A DNA stretch of 64,000 bases from Micromonospora zamorensis (lineage in GTDB: Bacteria; Actinomycetota; Actinomycetes; Mycobacteriales; Micromonosporaceae), in NCBI RefSeq assembly GCF_900090275.1, contig NZ_LT607755.1, positions 2,852,001 through 2,916,000 of the forward strand, in the 5' to 3' direction. This document shows, one piece after another, positions 1 through 6,888 of this stretch. A program made the position numbers and the translations under genes. Within the stretch, counting starts at the first letter, position 1, and each line of letters starts with the position of its first letter. Under the pieces are notes generated by a model. That model was not told where the DNA came from. It ran no database searches and saw only the letters and a program-made list of their open reading frames with translations.

Positions 1-1
1 C

Positions 2-283
2 CCGGCCGACGACGCGGAGCCCGACGCCGACCCGGTGCTGCGGACCTTCCTGCGCGCGGGCGTCCTGGTGGGTCTGCCGGCGCAGCGCAGCCGACGGAGG
101 GTCCTGCTGGCACATATCGCCGAGCGGTCGTTCGAACCGGGCACCCGCTATCCGGAGCGCGCCGTCGATGACGCGCTCAAGGCGTGGTGTGCGGCGGGCG
201 GGTCGGATCACGCGACGCTGCGTCGGTACCTGATCGACGAGCGGTTGCTCACCCGTGAGCACGGCATCTACCAGCGGCCCTGA
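2..283 (+). CDS. DUF2087 domain protein (5' end outside the window)
   Basis: The reading frame is open from the first bases, so the gene begins upstream; a GTG at 35 is the first internal start-like codon. The visible part matches the DUF2087 pattern: a Leu-Pro-Ala-Gln segment, a basic stretch, a Tyr-Pro-Glu-Arg motif, then an Asp-His-Ala-Thr-Leu-Arg-Arg-Tyr-Leu block near the C-terminus. In larger proteins this domain usually follows a winged-helix or ArsR-like domain, so the missing N-terminus may be DNA-binding (inference). Nothing visible indicates a substrate or partner. Confidence 0.7.
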   Translation, partial: PADDAEPDADPVLRTFLRAGVLVGLPAQRSRRRVLLAHIAERSFEPGTRYPERAVDDALKAWCAAGGSDHATLRRYLIDERLLTREHGIYQRP

Positions 284-323
284 TCGTCCGCTTGGCGAAC
301 CGTCTCGTCGCGGAGGATCTTGC

Positions 324-329
324 TAGCCT
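324..329 (+). promoter_or_regulatory. Leaderless -10 element TAGCCT
   Basis: TAGCCT lies exactly 6 nt before the ATG at 336 and no Shine-Dalgarno sequence is present. This spacing puts the transcription start on or next to the start codon. No good -35 hexamer is visible. Confidence 0.4.
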
Positions 330-335
330 CGGCGC

Positions 336-812
336 ATGACCTCCTGCACGCCCGCTGACGGCCCCCCGGATCTGTTGTTCCTGCTCTCCTGGGCGAGTCA
401 CGCGCTGCAGACCGAACACGCCGCGGGGTTGGCCGAGCTCGGCATCTCGCCGCGGGCGCACTACGTGCTGGCGCAGGCGCGCACCGGAGACCTGACCCAG
501 CGGCAGATCGGCGAGCGGTGCGGCGTGGACAAGACCACGATGGTCGTCACGCTCGACCAGTTGGAACGGGCCGGGCTGGCCGAGCGTCGCCCCGTGCCGA
601 CGGATCGGCGCGCCCGGCTGGTCGCGGTGACCCCGGCGGGGGAGCAGGTCCTGCTGCGGGCGCGGCAGGTGGTCGAGCGCATCCAGGAGGACCTGCTCGC
701 GACCCTGCCCGAGCAGGATCGCGAGGTGTTCCTGCGTGCCCTGGTGGCCCTGGTGACCGGTCCGTTGGCCACCAGCTCCCCGTACGCGCCAGGTAGCCGT
801 TCGGGCTGTTAG
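336..812 (+). CDS. MarR-family transcriptional regulator
   Basis: A 158-residue winged-helix regulator of normal MarR length. The helix-turn-helix lies around residues 48-85 (Gln-Arg-Gln-Ile-Gly-Glu-Arg, then Asp-Lys-Thr-Thr-Met), followed by the wing with Asp-Arg-Arg-Ala-Arg-Leu. MarR proteins bind DNA as dimers and commonly repress a neighbouring gene in response to small ligands. The downstream membrane gene is 76 nt away on the same strand, and a perfect inverted repeat lies between them, so that gene is the likely target (inference). The start is the ATG 6 nt after a TANNNT box. Confidence 0.85.
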   Translation: MTSCTPADGPPDLLFLLSWASHALQTEHAAGLAELGISPRAHYVLAQARTGDLTQRQIGERCGVDKTTMVVTLDQLERAGLAERRPVPTDRRARLVAVTPAGEQVLLRARQVVERIQEDLLATLPEQDREVFLRALVALVTGPLATSSPYAPGSRSGC

Positions 813-821
813 TTCCGACAA

Positions 822-845
822 AGATAGTTCCGAACAAGACTATCT
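822..845. promoter_or_regulatory. Inverted repeat AGATAGT-N10-ACTATCT, candidate MarR operator
   Basis: Two perfect 7-bp arms flank a 10-nt spacer between the MarR stop and the following gene. A related direct repeat, AGTTCCGACAA at 811 and AGTTCCGAACAA at 826, overlaps it. Position and symmetry suit a dimeric regulator controlling the downstream membrane gene; binding is inferred. Confidence 0.5.
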
Positions 846-888
846 GTTACGGTCGTACTCGTTCGTTTCCCCTGAACGAGGAGCCGTC

Positions 889-1302
889 ATGAGTGCTGCC
901 GCCGTCACGACCCCCACCACCTCGACCCTGCGCCGCCGTGCCCTCGCTGTCGGCGTCGCCGTCGTGGCCTGCCTGGCCATCTGGTCGATCGGCGCGCTGG
1001 CCGGGGTCGACTACACCGTCGAGAGTCCGGGTAAGCCCGCCACGGTCATCGGTGCGGGCGCGATCTTCGTGGTCGCCCTGGGCGCCGCCCTGCTCGGCTG
1101 GGCCGTGTTGGCCCTGCTGGAGCGGTTCGCCCCACGGGCCGCCCGTCCGGTCTGGATCTCGCTGGCCGTTGCGGTGACCCTGCTGTCCCTCGTCCCCCTG
1201 GTCGGCGTCGAGGCCACCGGTGGCGCCAAGCTGACCCTCGGGGCGACACACGTTGCCGTGGCGGTCGCGCTGATCGCCCTGCTGCCCCGCCCTCGCCGCT
1301 AA
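889..1302 (+). CDS. DUF6069-like four-helix membrane protein
   Basis: 137 residues with four predicted transmembrane helices (about 20-38, 55-78, 88-105, 115-132) separated by short loops. The Asp-Tyr-Thr-Val segment between helices 1 and 2 and the Gly-Ala-Thr-His segment before the last helix resemble actinobacterial DUF6069 proteins. Function is unknown. A GAGGAG ribosome-binding site precedes the ATG. It lies directly downstream of the MarR gene and its candidate operator, so it is probably the regulated partner, perhaps in transport or membrane stress (inference). Confidence 0.7.
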   Translation: MSAAAVTTPTTSTLRRRALAVGVAVVACLAIWSIGALAGVDYTVESPGKPATVIGAGAIFVVALGAALLGWAVLALLERFAPRAARPVWISLAVAVTLLSLVPLVGVEATGGAKLTLGATHVAVAVALIALLPRPRR

Positions 1303-1994
1303 ACGGCCGGCGGTCGGCTGAGTTTGGCGGCCACGGCGTCGAGGACCCAGTCCAGGCCCGTCGCGAAGGATGCTTCGGCGTCCACGTCTGCGCCGTCGTG
1401 CACGGCCCTGGTCAGCGCCGGGAAGCGGCCCGTGGCCAACATTTTCGTCAGGTGGGGGCCGGAGGCGCGCTGCCATTCGCGTTTGGACAGGCCCGTGACG
1501 CGCTCGGCCCGCAGGTTCGCGATCTCGCGCCTGATCGCGCCGGTGAGGTAGGAACTGACGGTTTCCACGGCGCGCAGAACGGTGTCGATGTCGGCGAAGC
1601 CGTCGAGGGCGGCCAGCTTGGCCTCGGTCACGGCCATGCCGTTCGGTCCCAGGGTCGGACGGCCGCCGAGCAGGTCGGCCAGCCAAACGTGGCGCAGTGC
1701 GGCCTGCCTGGTGCGGTGGGCGAGGACGCGCAGCGCCTCTCGCCAGTCACCGGGCTGCTCTGCGGGGAGAATCTCGGCGTGGACCTCGTCCACCATGAGG
1801 TCGAACAACTCCTGCTTGGTGGAGATGTACCCGTACAGCCGCATCGGGCCGGCGTTCAGTCGGGCGGCGACCTTGCGCAACGACACCGCCTCCAGCCCGC
1901 CCTCGTCGGCCAACGCGATGGCGGCGGCGACGATCCGCTCGCGGTCGAGCGGCACGGGAGGATTCGACGGCTCGGGCCGGTCCCACACAGTCAA
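1299..1994 (-). CDS. TetR-family regulator with TetR-type C-terminal domain
   Basis: 231 residues. The N-terminal helix-turn-helix spans about residues 18-65 and includes Leu-Arg-Lys-Val-Ala-Ala and the Leu-Tyr-Gly-Tyr-Ile recognition segment. The C-terminal half resembles the tetracycline-repressor-type ligand domain. It is transcribed divergently from a TetX-like monooxygenase with only 55 nt between the genes, the classical layout for a local repressor. The longest frame starts at a TTG; a GTG two codons downstream is equally possible. Its stop overlaps the end of the membrane-protein gene by 4 nt. Confidence 0.85.
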   Translation of the reverse strand: MTVWDRPEPSNPPVPLDRERIVAAAIALADEGGLEAVSLRKVAARLNAGPMRLYGYISTKQELFDLMVDEVHAEILPAEQPGDWREALRVLAHRTRQAALRHVWLADLLGGRPTLGPNGMAVTEAKLAALDGFADIDTVLRAVETVSSYLTGAIRREIANLRAERVTGLSKREWQRASGPHLTKMLATGRFPALTRAVHDGADVDAEASFATGLDWVLDAVAAKLSRPPAV

Positions 1995-2011
1995 TGGTCA
2001 CCACCGTTCTG

Positions 2012-2045
2012 TTGCTGTGCATCGTACGAGGGGAATACAGTGTAT
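2012..2045 (+). promoter_or_regulatory. Promoter TTGCTG-N18-TACAGT with overlapping ATAC-AGT-GTAT palindrome
   Basis: A -35 like TTGCTG and a -10 like TACAGT (2036-2041) are spaced by 18 nt, and the ATG follows the -10 by 8 nt, implying a leaderless mRNA. The palindrome ATACAGTGTAT (2035-2045) overlaps the -10, as expected for repression by the divergent TetR protein (inference). Confidence 0.45.
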
Positions 2046-2049
2046 CGCC

Positions 2050-3167
2050 ATGAGACACCGTATCGCCGTGGTCGGGGGTGGCCCCGCGGGCCTCACCTTC
2101 GCCCGTGTCCTGCACCGCCACGGCCACCCCGTCGCCGTCCTCGAACGCGATCCCACCCCCGACGCCCGCCCCCGGGCGGCGCTCTGGACCTGCACGAAGG
2201 ACTGGGCCAGCTGGCACTGGACAAGGCAGGGCTGCTGGCAGAGTTCCAGGCGCTGTCTCGCCCGGAGGGGCAGGCCATGCGCATCCTGGACGCCGCTGGG
2301 ACCGTTCTGCGGGACTGGCGACCCTCTCCAGATGAGCAGGCCAATCCGGAGATCGATCGCGGGCAACTCCGCGATCTGCTGCTCGGCTCCCTCGACGTGC
2401 GGTGGGGTCGAGAGGTCGTGCAGGTGGTGCCGGGGACCGAGGATGGCGTACTGGTTCGTTACGCGGACGGGGGGCAGGAGACGTTCGACCTCGTGGTGGG
2501 CGCGGACGGCGCCTGGTCCCGGGTCCGCCCGGCGGTCTCGCCGGTGACGCCGCAGTACACCGGTGTCACCTCGGTCGAGACCTCCCTCGACGACGTCGAC
2601 ACCCGCCACCCTGACCTCGCCCAGTTGATCGGCGACGGTTCGGTGGCCGTGTACGGCGTGAACCGATCTGTCGTCGCCCAGCGCAACAGCGGCGGTCACG
2701 TCAAGGTGTACACCAAGTTTCGCGCGCCGCTGGACTGGCACGCGGAGCTGGACCTGGCCGACGTCGAGGCCGCGCGATCGGGCATTCTGGCGCTGTTCGA
2801 CGGCTGGGCCCCTGATGTCCTCGACCTGCTCGGCCACGGCACCGCCTTCGTCCACCGCCCCTTCTACGTCCTGCCCGTATCCCACACCTGGGCCCACGTC
2901 CGCGGGGTGACGCTGCTGGGCGACGCCGCCCACCTGATGCCACCGTTGGGGGCGGGCGCGAACCTCGCGATGCTCGACGGTGCCGAGCTCGCGGAGTCCA
3001 TCGCTGCCGATCCTGAAGATCTGGACGAGGCCGTCCGCGCCTTCGAGGAGCGGATGTGGGCACGGGCCAGCAGGTGGGCGACGATCACGACGGCCGGTCT
3101 GGAACGCCTCGTGAGCCCGGACCCGGCCGAAGCCCTCGCCCTCTTCGACCAGGTCCAGCCATCCTGA
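2050..3167 (+). pseudogene. TetX-like FAD-dependent monooxygenase, single-base frameshift
   Basis: Residues 1-42 of the first frame carry the FAD-binding Gly-Gly-Gly-Pro-Ala-Gly motif. From about 2163 the family sequence continues in another frame with Gly-Gly-Ala-Leu-Asp-Leu-His-Glu, a segment characteristic of TetX-type tetracycline destructases, and runs to the Gly-Asp-Ala-Ala-His-Leu motif and the end. Restoring one C in the C5 run at 2169-2173 joins the two parts without gap into about 372 residues, close to TetX length. Either the gene is freshly inactivated or the read has a homopolymer error. TetX enzymes hydroxylate tetracyclines using NADPH; the substrate here is unproven. The divergent TetR gene fits a drug-response pair. 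Confidence 0.8.
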
Positions 3168-3311
3168 CCGCCGAGAGCACCAGCACCAGCAGCTCTCCAC
3201 GGCGCGTTACGCAGCCTCGACTGGGAGCAGGCGCTTGAGGACTAACGCTCGGGAAATTCGCGCTAAGGATGATTTTGGTTTGAGCTGGTCAGCCGTGCGA
3301 GGCGGCTGAGG

Positions 3312-3597
3312 TCACATTAAGGCGTGGCCGTAGGGCCACGCCGTCGTGGGTATCGTGCGGATGTTGCGGTAGATGGTCATGGGCCTGACGGCGCAAGAGG
3401 CGGCGATCTCGGTCATGGCGAACTGCCGGAGTCGTACATCCGTTGGGCCTTATCGATCAGTTCCGGAGTCATCTTCGGCTTCCGGCCACCGTTGCGTCCG
3501 CGGGTGCGGGCGGCGGCGAGGCCGGCCATGGTGCGTTCGCGGATGACGTCCGCCTCGTACTCGGCCATGAGGGCGAACATGCCGACGACGAGGGAAG
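3312..3597 (-). pseudogene. Serine recombinase (resolvase/invertase) remnant
   Basis: Only the C-terminal part of a resolvase-family recombinase remains. One frame gives a Met-Phe-Ala-Leu-Met-Ala-Glu-Tyr-Glu segment, then Ile-Arg-Glu-Arg-Thr and the basic linker Gly-Gly-Arg-Lys-Pro. After Met-Tyr-Asp-Ser-Gly near 3427 the frame breaks. Adding one base restores a helix-turn-helix with Met-Thr-Glu-Ile-Ala-Ala and Met-Thr-Ile-Tyr-Arg-Asn, ending at a TGA. The catalytic N-terminal domain with its serine is absent, so it cannot be active. Homology begins abruptly at about 3597, which marks a junction with the neighbouring ligase gene. Confidence 0.75.
3321..3342. terminator. 9-bp perfect stem, 4-nt loop
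   Basis: GGCGTGGCC and GGCCACGCC flank GTAG. There is no following T tract. The hairpin overlaps the recombinase remnant's last codons and could end transcription of the converging monooxygenase gene, or be an element boundary (both inferred). Confidence 0.35.
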
Positions 3598-4902
3598 ACC
3601 GCCGCGCGAATGTCCTGACAGCGTCCCGAACCCCTGACCGTCGCGGACCCGTCCCGCGCCCCGGCGTTCCCGCCCCTGGACCCTGGACCACACGCCGAGG
3701 ACGACCCAGGCCGCCGGGGACAGTTCCCAGTGGCCCGACAGCCAGATGGGCAGCCATGTCACCAGTAGCAGCCCTACCGCCCGACGCCCGTCGGAACTAG
3801 AGCGCGCCGTGTTCACCATCGCTGAGCACCACACCGCCGCATACAGCAGGGTGCCCATGACGCCAAGCTCAACGAACAACGTCAACACCACGCTGTGAGC
3901 GCCGATGCCGAATGGGTCGGCGACTGGGAACATGCCGGCCCCAATTCCAGTGAACCAATGGTCCTGCCACATGCTGCGCGCGAACTCCCACACGACGAGG
4001 CGACCCGACAGAGTGTCGTCCTGACGTGTGAAGAAGCTTTGCAACGACAGCAGCCGCTCATCGCCGTACACGCCCGACGGCACGACGATGAGTGCCACGG
4101 CGCTGCCGATAGATGCCGCCCGCCACGCCACTGTCGGGGCGAGCCTCGACACGGCGGCGTACATCGCGGCCAGCCCAACAGCTACCTGCGCGCCTCGGGT
4201 GCCGGTCAGGAAGATCGCCCACCCGAACACCGGCAGGGCGGCCCACACCATCAGGTGCCACCGCCTCGGCAGGTACCGCAGGCTCAGCAGGGCCAAGCCC
4301 ACTGCCACGGCGGTAGCCAACGCGTAGGCCGTGTAGTTGGGGTTCACACCGTTCAACCCGGCGCGGATGGCAGGCGCACCCAACTGGTACACCTCCTGCC
4401 GCAGCTCCTCGCTGCGGCGGATCGTGAGGACCGCCGCATACAAGCTGCCCGCCAGGTAAGCGCCCGACACTAGTGCGATGTCGAAGCGGGACCTGATGGC
4501 GACACGGGCCAGGACGAACAGCACTGCCATGCCCCAATAGGAGCGGATGGCCGCCTCGGTGTGCGGCAGCCGCAGGTTGTCGATGCTCGCCGCGGTCGCC
4601 CACAGCGGTAGCGCGAACACCGCGATGTCGAGGGGGCGCAGCCGGTCGATGCGCAGCAGTACGACGGTGGCAAGCCAAGCACCGTGCCACAGCAGTGTGT
4701 TCGGTGCGACCGGTGACGTCGCCGCGGCCATCAACACGACAGTGAGAACCGTCCGACGCCTGATCGTGGCTCCCACGTCTCGGCTGGTCCGGTGTCGTTG
4801 GGCCGGGCCGCGCAATCCAATGCTGTTATCCACGACGCCCCCAGGTTGGACGGGGGCGATCCCCCCGTCATCCGCCCAACGGATCACGTGCGGATGAGAC
4901 AC
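3469..4902 (-). CDS. O-antigen ligase-like (Wzy/WaaL) membrane protein with aberrant C-terminus
   Basis: A multi-spanning protein with about ten hydrophobic segments. Typical Wzy_C features are present: Phe-Leu-Thr-Gly-Thr-Arg-Gly near residue 230, Gly-Arg-Leu-Val-Val-Trp, Asp-His-Trp-Phe-Thr-Gly-Ile-Gly-Ala-Gly, and a following His-Ser-Val. Proteins of this family polymerise or ligate surface polysaccharide at the membrane. The last 42 codons, from about 3597, are recombinase DNA read in a different frame, so the native 3' end was lost when the sequences joined. No glycan genes lie nearby, so it may be a stranded fragment of a larger locus. The GTG start is provisional. Confidence 0.65.
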   Translation of the reverse strand: MSHPHVIRWADDGGIAPVQPGGVVDNSIGLRGPAQRHRTSRDVGATIRRRTVLTVVLMAAATSPVAPNTLLWHGAWLATVVLLRIDRLRPLDIAVFALPLWATAASIDNLRLPHTEAAIRSYWGMAVLFVLARVAIRSRFDIALVSGAYLAGSLYAAVLTIRRSEELRQEVYQLGAPAIRAGLNGVNPNYTAYALATAVAVGLALLSLRYLPRRWHLMVWAALPVFGWAIFLTGTRGAQVAVGLAAMYAAVSRLAPTVAWRAASIGSAVALIVVPSGVYGDERLLSLQSFFTRQDDTLSGRLVVWEFARSMWQDHWFTGIGAGMFPVADPFGIGAHSVVLTLFVELGVMGTLLYAAVWCSAMVNTARSSSDGRRAVGLLLVTWLPIWLSGHWELSPAAWVVLGVWSRVQGRERRGAGRVRDGQGFGTLSGHSRGGLPSSSACSPSWPSTRRTSSANAPWPASPPPAPADATVAGSRR

Positions 4903-5069
4903 GCAGTGCGCTGATTCGGGTGTCTGGCTTTACCACGGATGACCACTGGTGCGGTGACCCCGGCAGGGTGGCGACAGAGTTAACCGGATCCGTCACGCCC
5001 ATCTTTCCGGTGATCTCGCCCGCGCGGTCGGGGCGGCCAGCCGCGAAGCTGCTGAGGAGAGGAATCGAG

Positions 5070-5768
5070 ATGGCTCGGCTTGTCGGCCCCGATGACGCTT
5101 ACCGGGTCGTGTATCTGCCGGACGGGCGGGCCAGGGCGCGCGGTATTCCTGTGCCGTTGTTCGCCGACCCCGACTGCACGATCGCGGCGGATGTGCAGAC
5201 CACTGCGGGGGCGGACATCCCCGAGTCGACTGTGCTTGTGGACGTGGACTCCCGCATCCCACTGTTCCTGTTTCCGGACGGCGCGGACGTGTACACGTCC
5301 ATCAACGGTGGCCCAACGGTGGCGCTGTACGCGCGGTTGAATGACCGGATCGGCGCTGGCAGTGCCGATGCCGCTCAACGGTCGGCGAACCTCGCGGACC
5401 TGGCGAACACCGCAGCGGCGCGTGCCGTGTCGCTCGGAGCGCTGGGGCTGCTGGACTCCGCCGCGAGGCGCACGCCCGTCGGGCGGATGTCGCAGGGGCA
5501 GCAACGCCGCCTCGACCTGGCGCTCGCGCTGGCCGGTCGGCCCACGCTGATCCTGCTCGACGAGCCGACGAACCACCTGTCGTCGGCCCTGGCCGACGAG
5601 CTGACCGCGGCGATCCGTGACACGGGTGCCGCCGTCGTCGTCGCCACGCACGATCGACAACTGCTGCGGGACCTGGCCGACTGGCCACGTCTGCGCGTCG
5701 GAGACTCGCCGACGCCGGGTGCGCGAACCCGCACGACCGACCGGGAGCAGGAGCACCTACCGGGATAA
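5070..5768 (+). CDS. Chimera: phage structural-like N-terminus fused to ABC-F ATPase tail
   Basis: ATG at 5070 follows a strong GAGGAGAGG ribosome-binding site. Residues 1-118 resemble short actinophage tail or capsid-associated proteins (start Met-Ala-Arg-Leu-Val-Gly-Pro-Asp-Asp; later Asn-Leu-Ala-Asp-Leu-Ala-Asn-Thr). From about residue 120 the sequence is the last part of an ABC-F ATPase: signature Met-Ser-Gln-Gly-Gln-Gln, Walker B Leu-Ile-Leu-Leu-Asp-Glu-Pro-Thr-Asn-His-Leu, and the switch histidine in Ala-Thr-His-Asp. Walker A and the whole first cassette are missing, so ATPase activity is not expected. It looks like an in-frame product of a deletion between a prophage remnant and an ABC-F resistance gene. 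Confidence 0.6.
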   Translation: MARLVGPDDAYRVVYLPDGRARARGIPVPLFADPDCTIAADVQTTAGADIPESTVLVDVDSRIPLFLFPDGADVYTSINGGPTVALYARLNDRIGAGSADAAQRSANLADLANTAAARAVSLGALGLLDSAARRTPVGRMSQGQQRRLDLALALAGRPTLILLDEPTNHLSSALADELTAAIRDTGAAVVVATHDRQLLRDLADWPRLRVGDSPTPGARTRTTDREQEHLPG

Positions 5769-5798
5769 TGCCGTTGACCGGGCGGTGATGATCGACTG

Positions 5799-6293
5799 GT
5801 GACCATCGCCGCCCGAGCAACCTGGACGACCAGCGTCAGCCGACCCGACCAGCCCGACGCGGTGCTGCTGCTGCGCGAGTACATGACCGAGATGGTGGTG
5901 CGCTACCACCGCCGCCCGGCCCTGCCCGGCGAGGTCGACGAGGCGCTCGCGGAGATGCCCAGCGACGACCTGACCAACGCGAGCGGGTTGCTGCTGCTCG
6001 CCCACCACGGCACCGACCTGGCCGGGTGCGCCGGGCTGCGCTGGCACTCGGGCTGGGCCGAGCTGACCCGGGTGTTCGTCCGACCCGCGCATCGTGGCGC
6101 CGGTGGGGGTGCCGCGTTGCTGACCGCCGTCGAGCAGCACGCACGGGCGGCCGGAGCGCAGGCGATACGGCTGGACACCCGCGCCGACCTGGTCGAGGCC
6201 CGCGCCCTGTACGCCCGGCACGGCTACGTCGAGATTCCGGCGTACTCGCACGGCCCCTACGCCGAGCACTGGTTCGAGAAGCGACTGGGTTGA
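5799..6293 (+). CDS. GNAT family N-acetyltransferase
   Basis: 164 residues with the GNAT acetyl-CoA-binding core: a beta-4 segment ending in Val-Phe-Val-Arg-Pro-Ala, the Arg-Gly-Ala-Gly-Gly-Gly-Ala pyrophosphate loop near residue 107, and the C-terminal Ala-Arg-Ala-Leu-Tyr-Ala-Arg-His-Gly-Tyr motif. It transfers acetyl from acetyl-CoA to an unknown amine, probably in the cytoplasm. The start is a GTG; an ATG just upstream opens only a four-codon frame. It sits just after the rearranged region and looks intact. Confidence 0.85.
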   Translation: MTIAARATWTTSVSRPDQPDAVLLLREYMTEMVVRYHRRPALPGEVDEALAEMPSDDLTNASGLLLLAHHGTDLAGCAGLRWHSGWAELTRVFVRPAHRGAGGGAALLTAVEQHARAAGAQAIRLDTRADLVEARALYARHGYVEIPAYSHGPYAEHWFEKRLG

Positions 6294-6336
6294 GCGGTTG
6301 ACGCTCGCCGGCGGATGCGCTAAACAAGAAGAGGAA

Positions 6337-6357
6337 GTTGAGTCACCCCGGCTCAAC
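6337..6357. promoter_or_regulatory. HAIR-like operator GTTGAGT-N7-GCTCAAC
   Basis: Closely matches the HspR-associated inverted repeat CTTGAGT-N7-ACTCAAG, with identical spacing and five of seven positions per arm conserved. It lies 32 nt upstream of an Hsp20 gene, so HspR repression of heat-shock expression is the natural reading. An extra A-T pair extends the symmetry outward. Confidence 0.7.
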
Positions 6358-6389
6358 TCATCACCTTCGGCCAGGAGAACCGAGGAGGC

Positions 6390-6821
6390 ATGACCATGTT
6401 GATGCGTACCGACCCGTTCCGCGAGATCGACCGGCTCGCCGAGCAGTTCTTCGGTACGGCGGCCCGTCCCGCGATGATGCACCTTGACGCCTACCGCGAC
6501 GGCGACCACTTCTACGCGGCGTTCGACCTGCCCGGCGTCGACCCCGACACCATCGACTGCACCGTCGAGCGCAACGTGCTCACCGTCCGGGCCGAACGTC
6601 GCCGACCCTCCGGAGACGGCGTCGAGCTGGTGGCAGCCGAACGTCCGATGGGCACGTTCACCCGGCAGTTGTTCCTCGGCGACACCCTGGACACCGACAA
6701 GCTGGAAGCCGGCTACGAGCACGGGGTGCTGACGCTGCGCATCCCCGTCGCCGAGCGTGCCAAGCCGCGCCGGGTGACCATCACCGCCAACGGCGACGGA
6801 CGTCGACAGATCAACGCCTGA
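6390..6821 (+). CDS. Hsp20 / alpha-crystallin small heat-shock protein
   Basis: 143 residues. An Asp-Pro-Phe-Arg-Glu-Ile-Asp-Arg N-terminus leads to an alpha-crystallin domain at about 35-135, with Ala-Phe-Asp-Leu-Pro-Gly-Val, the Asn-Val-Leu-Thr-Val-Arg-Ala-Glu-Arg strand and a C-terminal Gly-Val-Leu-Thr-Leu-Arg-Ile-Pro-Val stretch. Such chaperones hold unfolding proteins in the cytoplasm. The ATG follows a GAGGAGG site. The HAIR-like repeat upstream points to HspR control. A strong terminator follows, so it is probably monocistronic. Confidence 0.95.
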   Translation: MTMLMRTDPFREIDRLAEQFFGTAARPAMMHLDAYRDGDHFYAAFDLPGVDPDTIDCTVERNVLTVRAERRRPSGDGVELVAAERPMGTFTRQLFLGDTLDTDKLEAGYEHGVLTLRIPVAERAKPRRVTITANGDGRRQINA

Positions 6822-6829
6822 TCATGGTG

Positions 6830-6885
6830 TCGGGTGGGATCGGCGCGCCTGCACGCCGATCCCACCCGAGGCTGAGAACCTTTTT
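6830..6885 (+). terminator. Strong intrinsic terminator after hsp20
   Basis: A perfect 16-bp GC-rich stem (6830-6845 with 6854-6869) with an 8-nt loop is followed 11 nt later by T5 at 6881-6885. Confidence 0.8.
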
Positions 6886-6888
6886 CAC

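Noticed and set aside
3324-3800. Plus-strand ORF over the recombinase remnant
   Set aside because: The minus strand shows clear recombinase homology; the plus-strand translation is Arg/Pro-rich and resembles no family I know.
6830-6869. Attachment-site-like inverted repeat before the tyrosine recombinase at 6889
   Set aside because: A perfect stem with following T tract directly after hsp20 is better explained as an intrinsic terminator.
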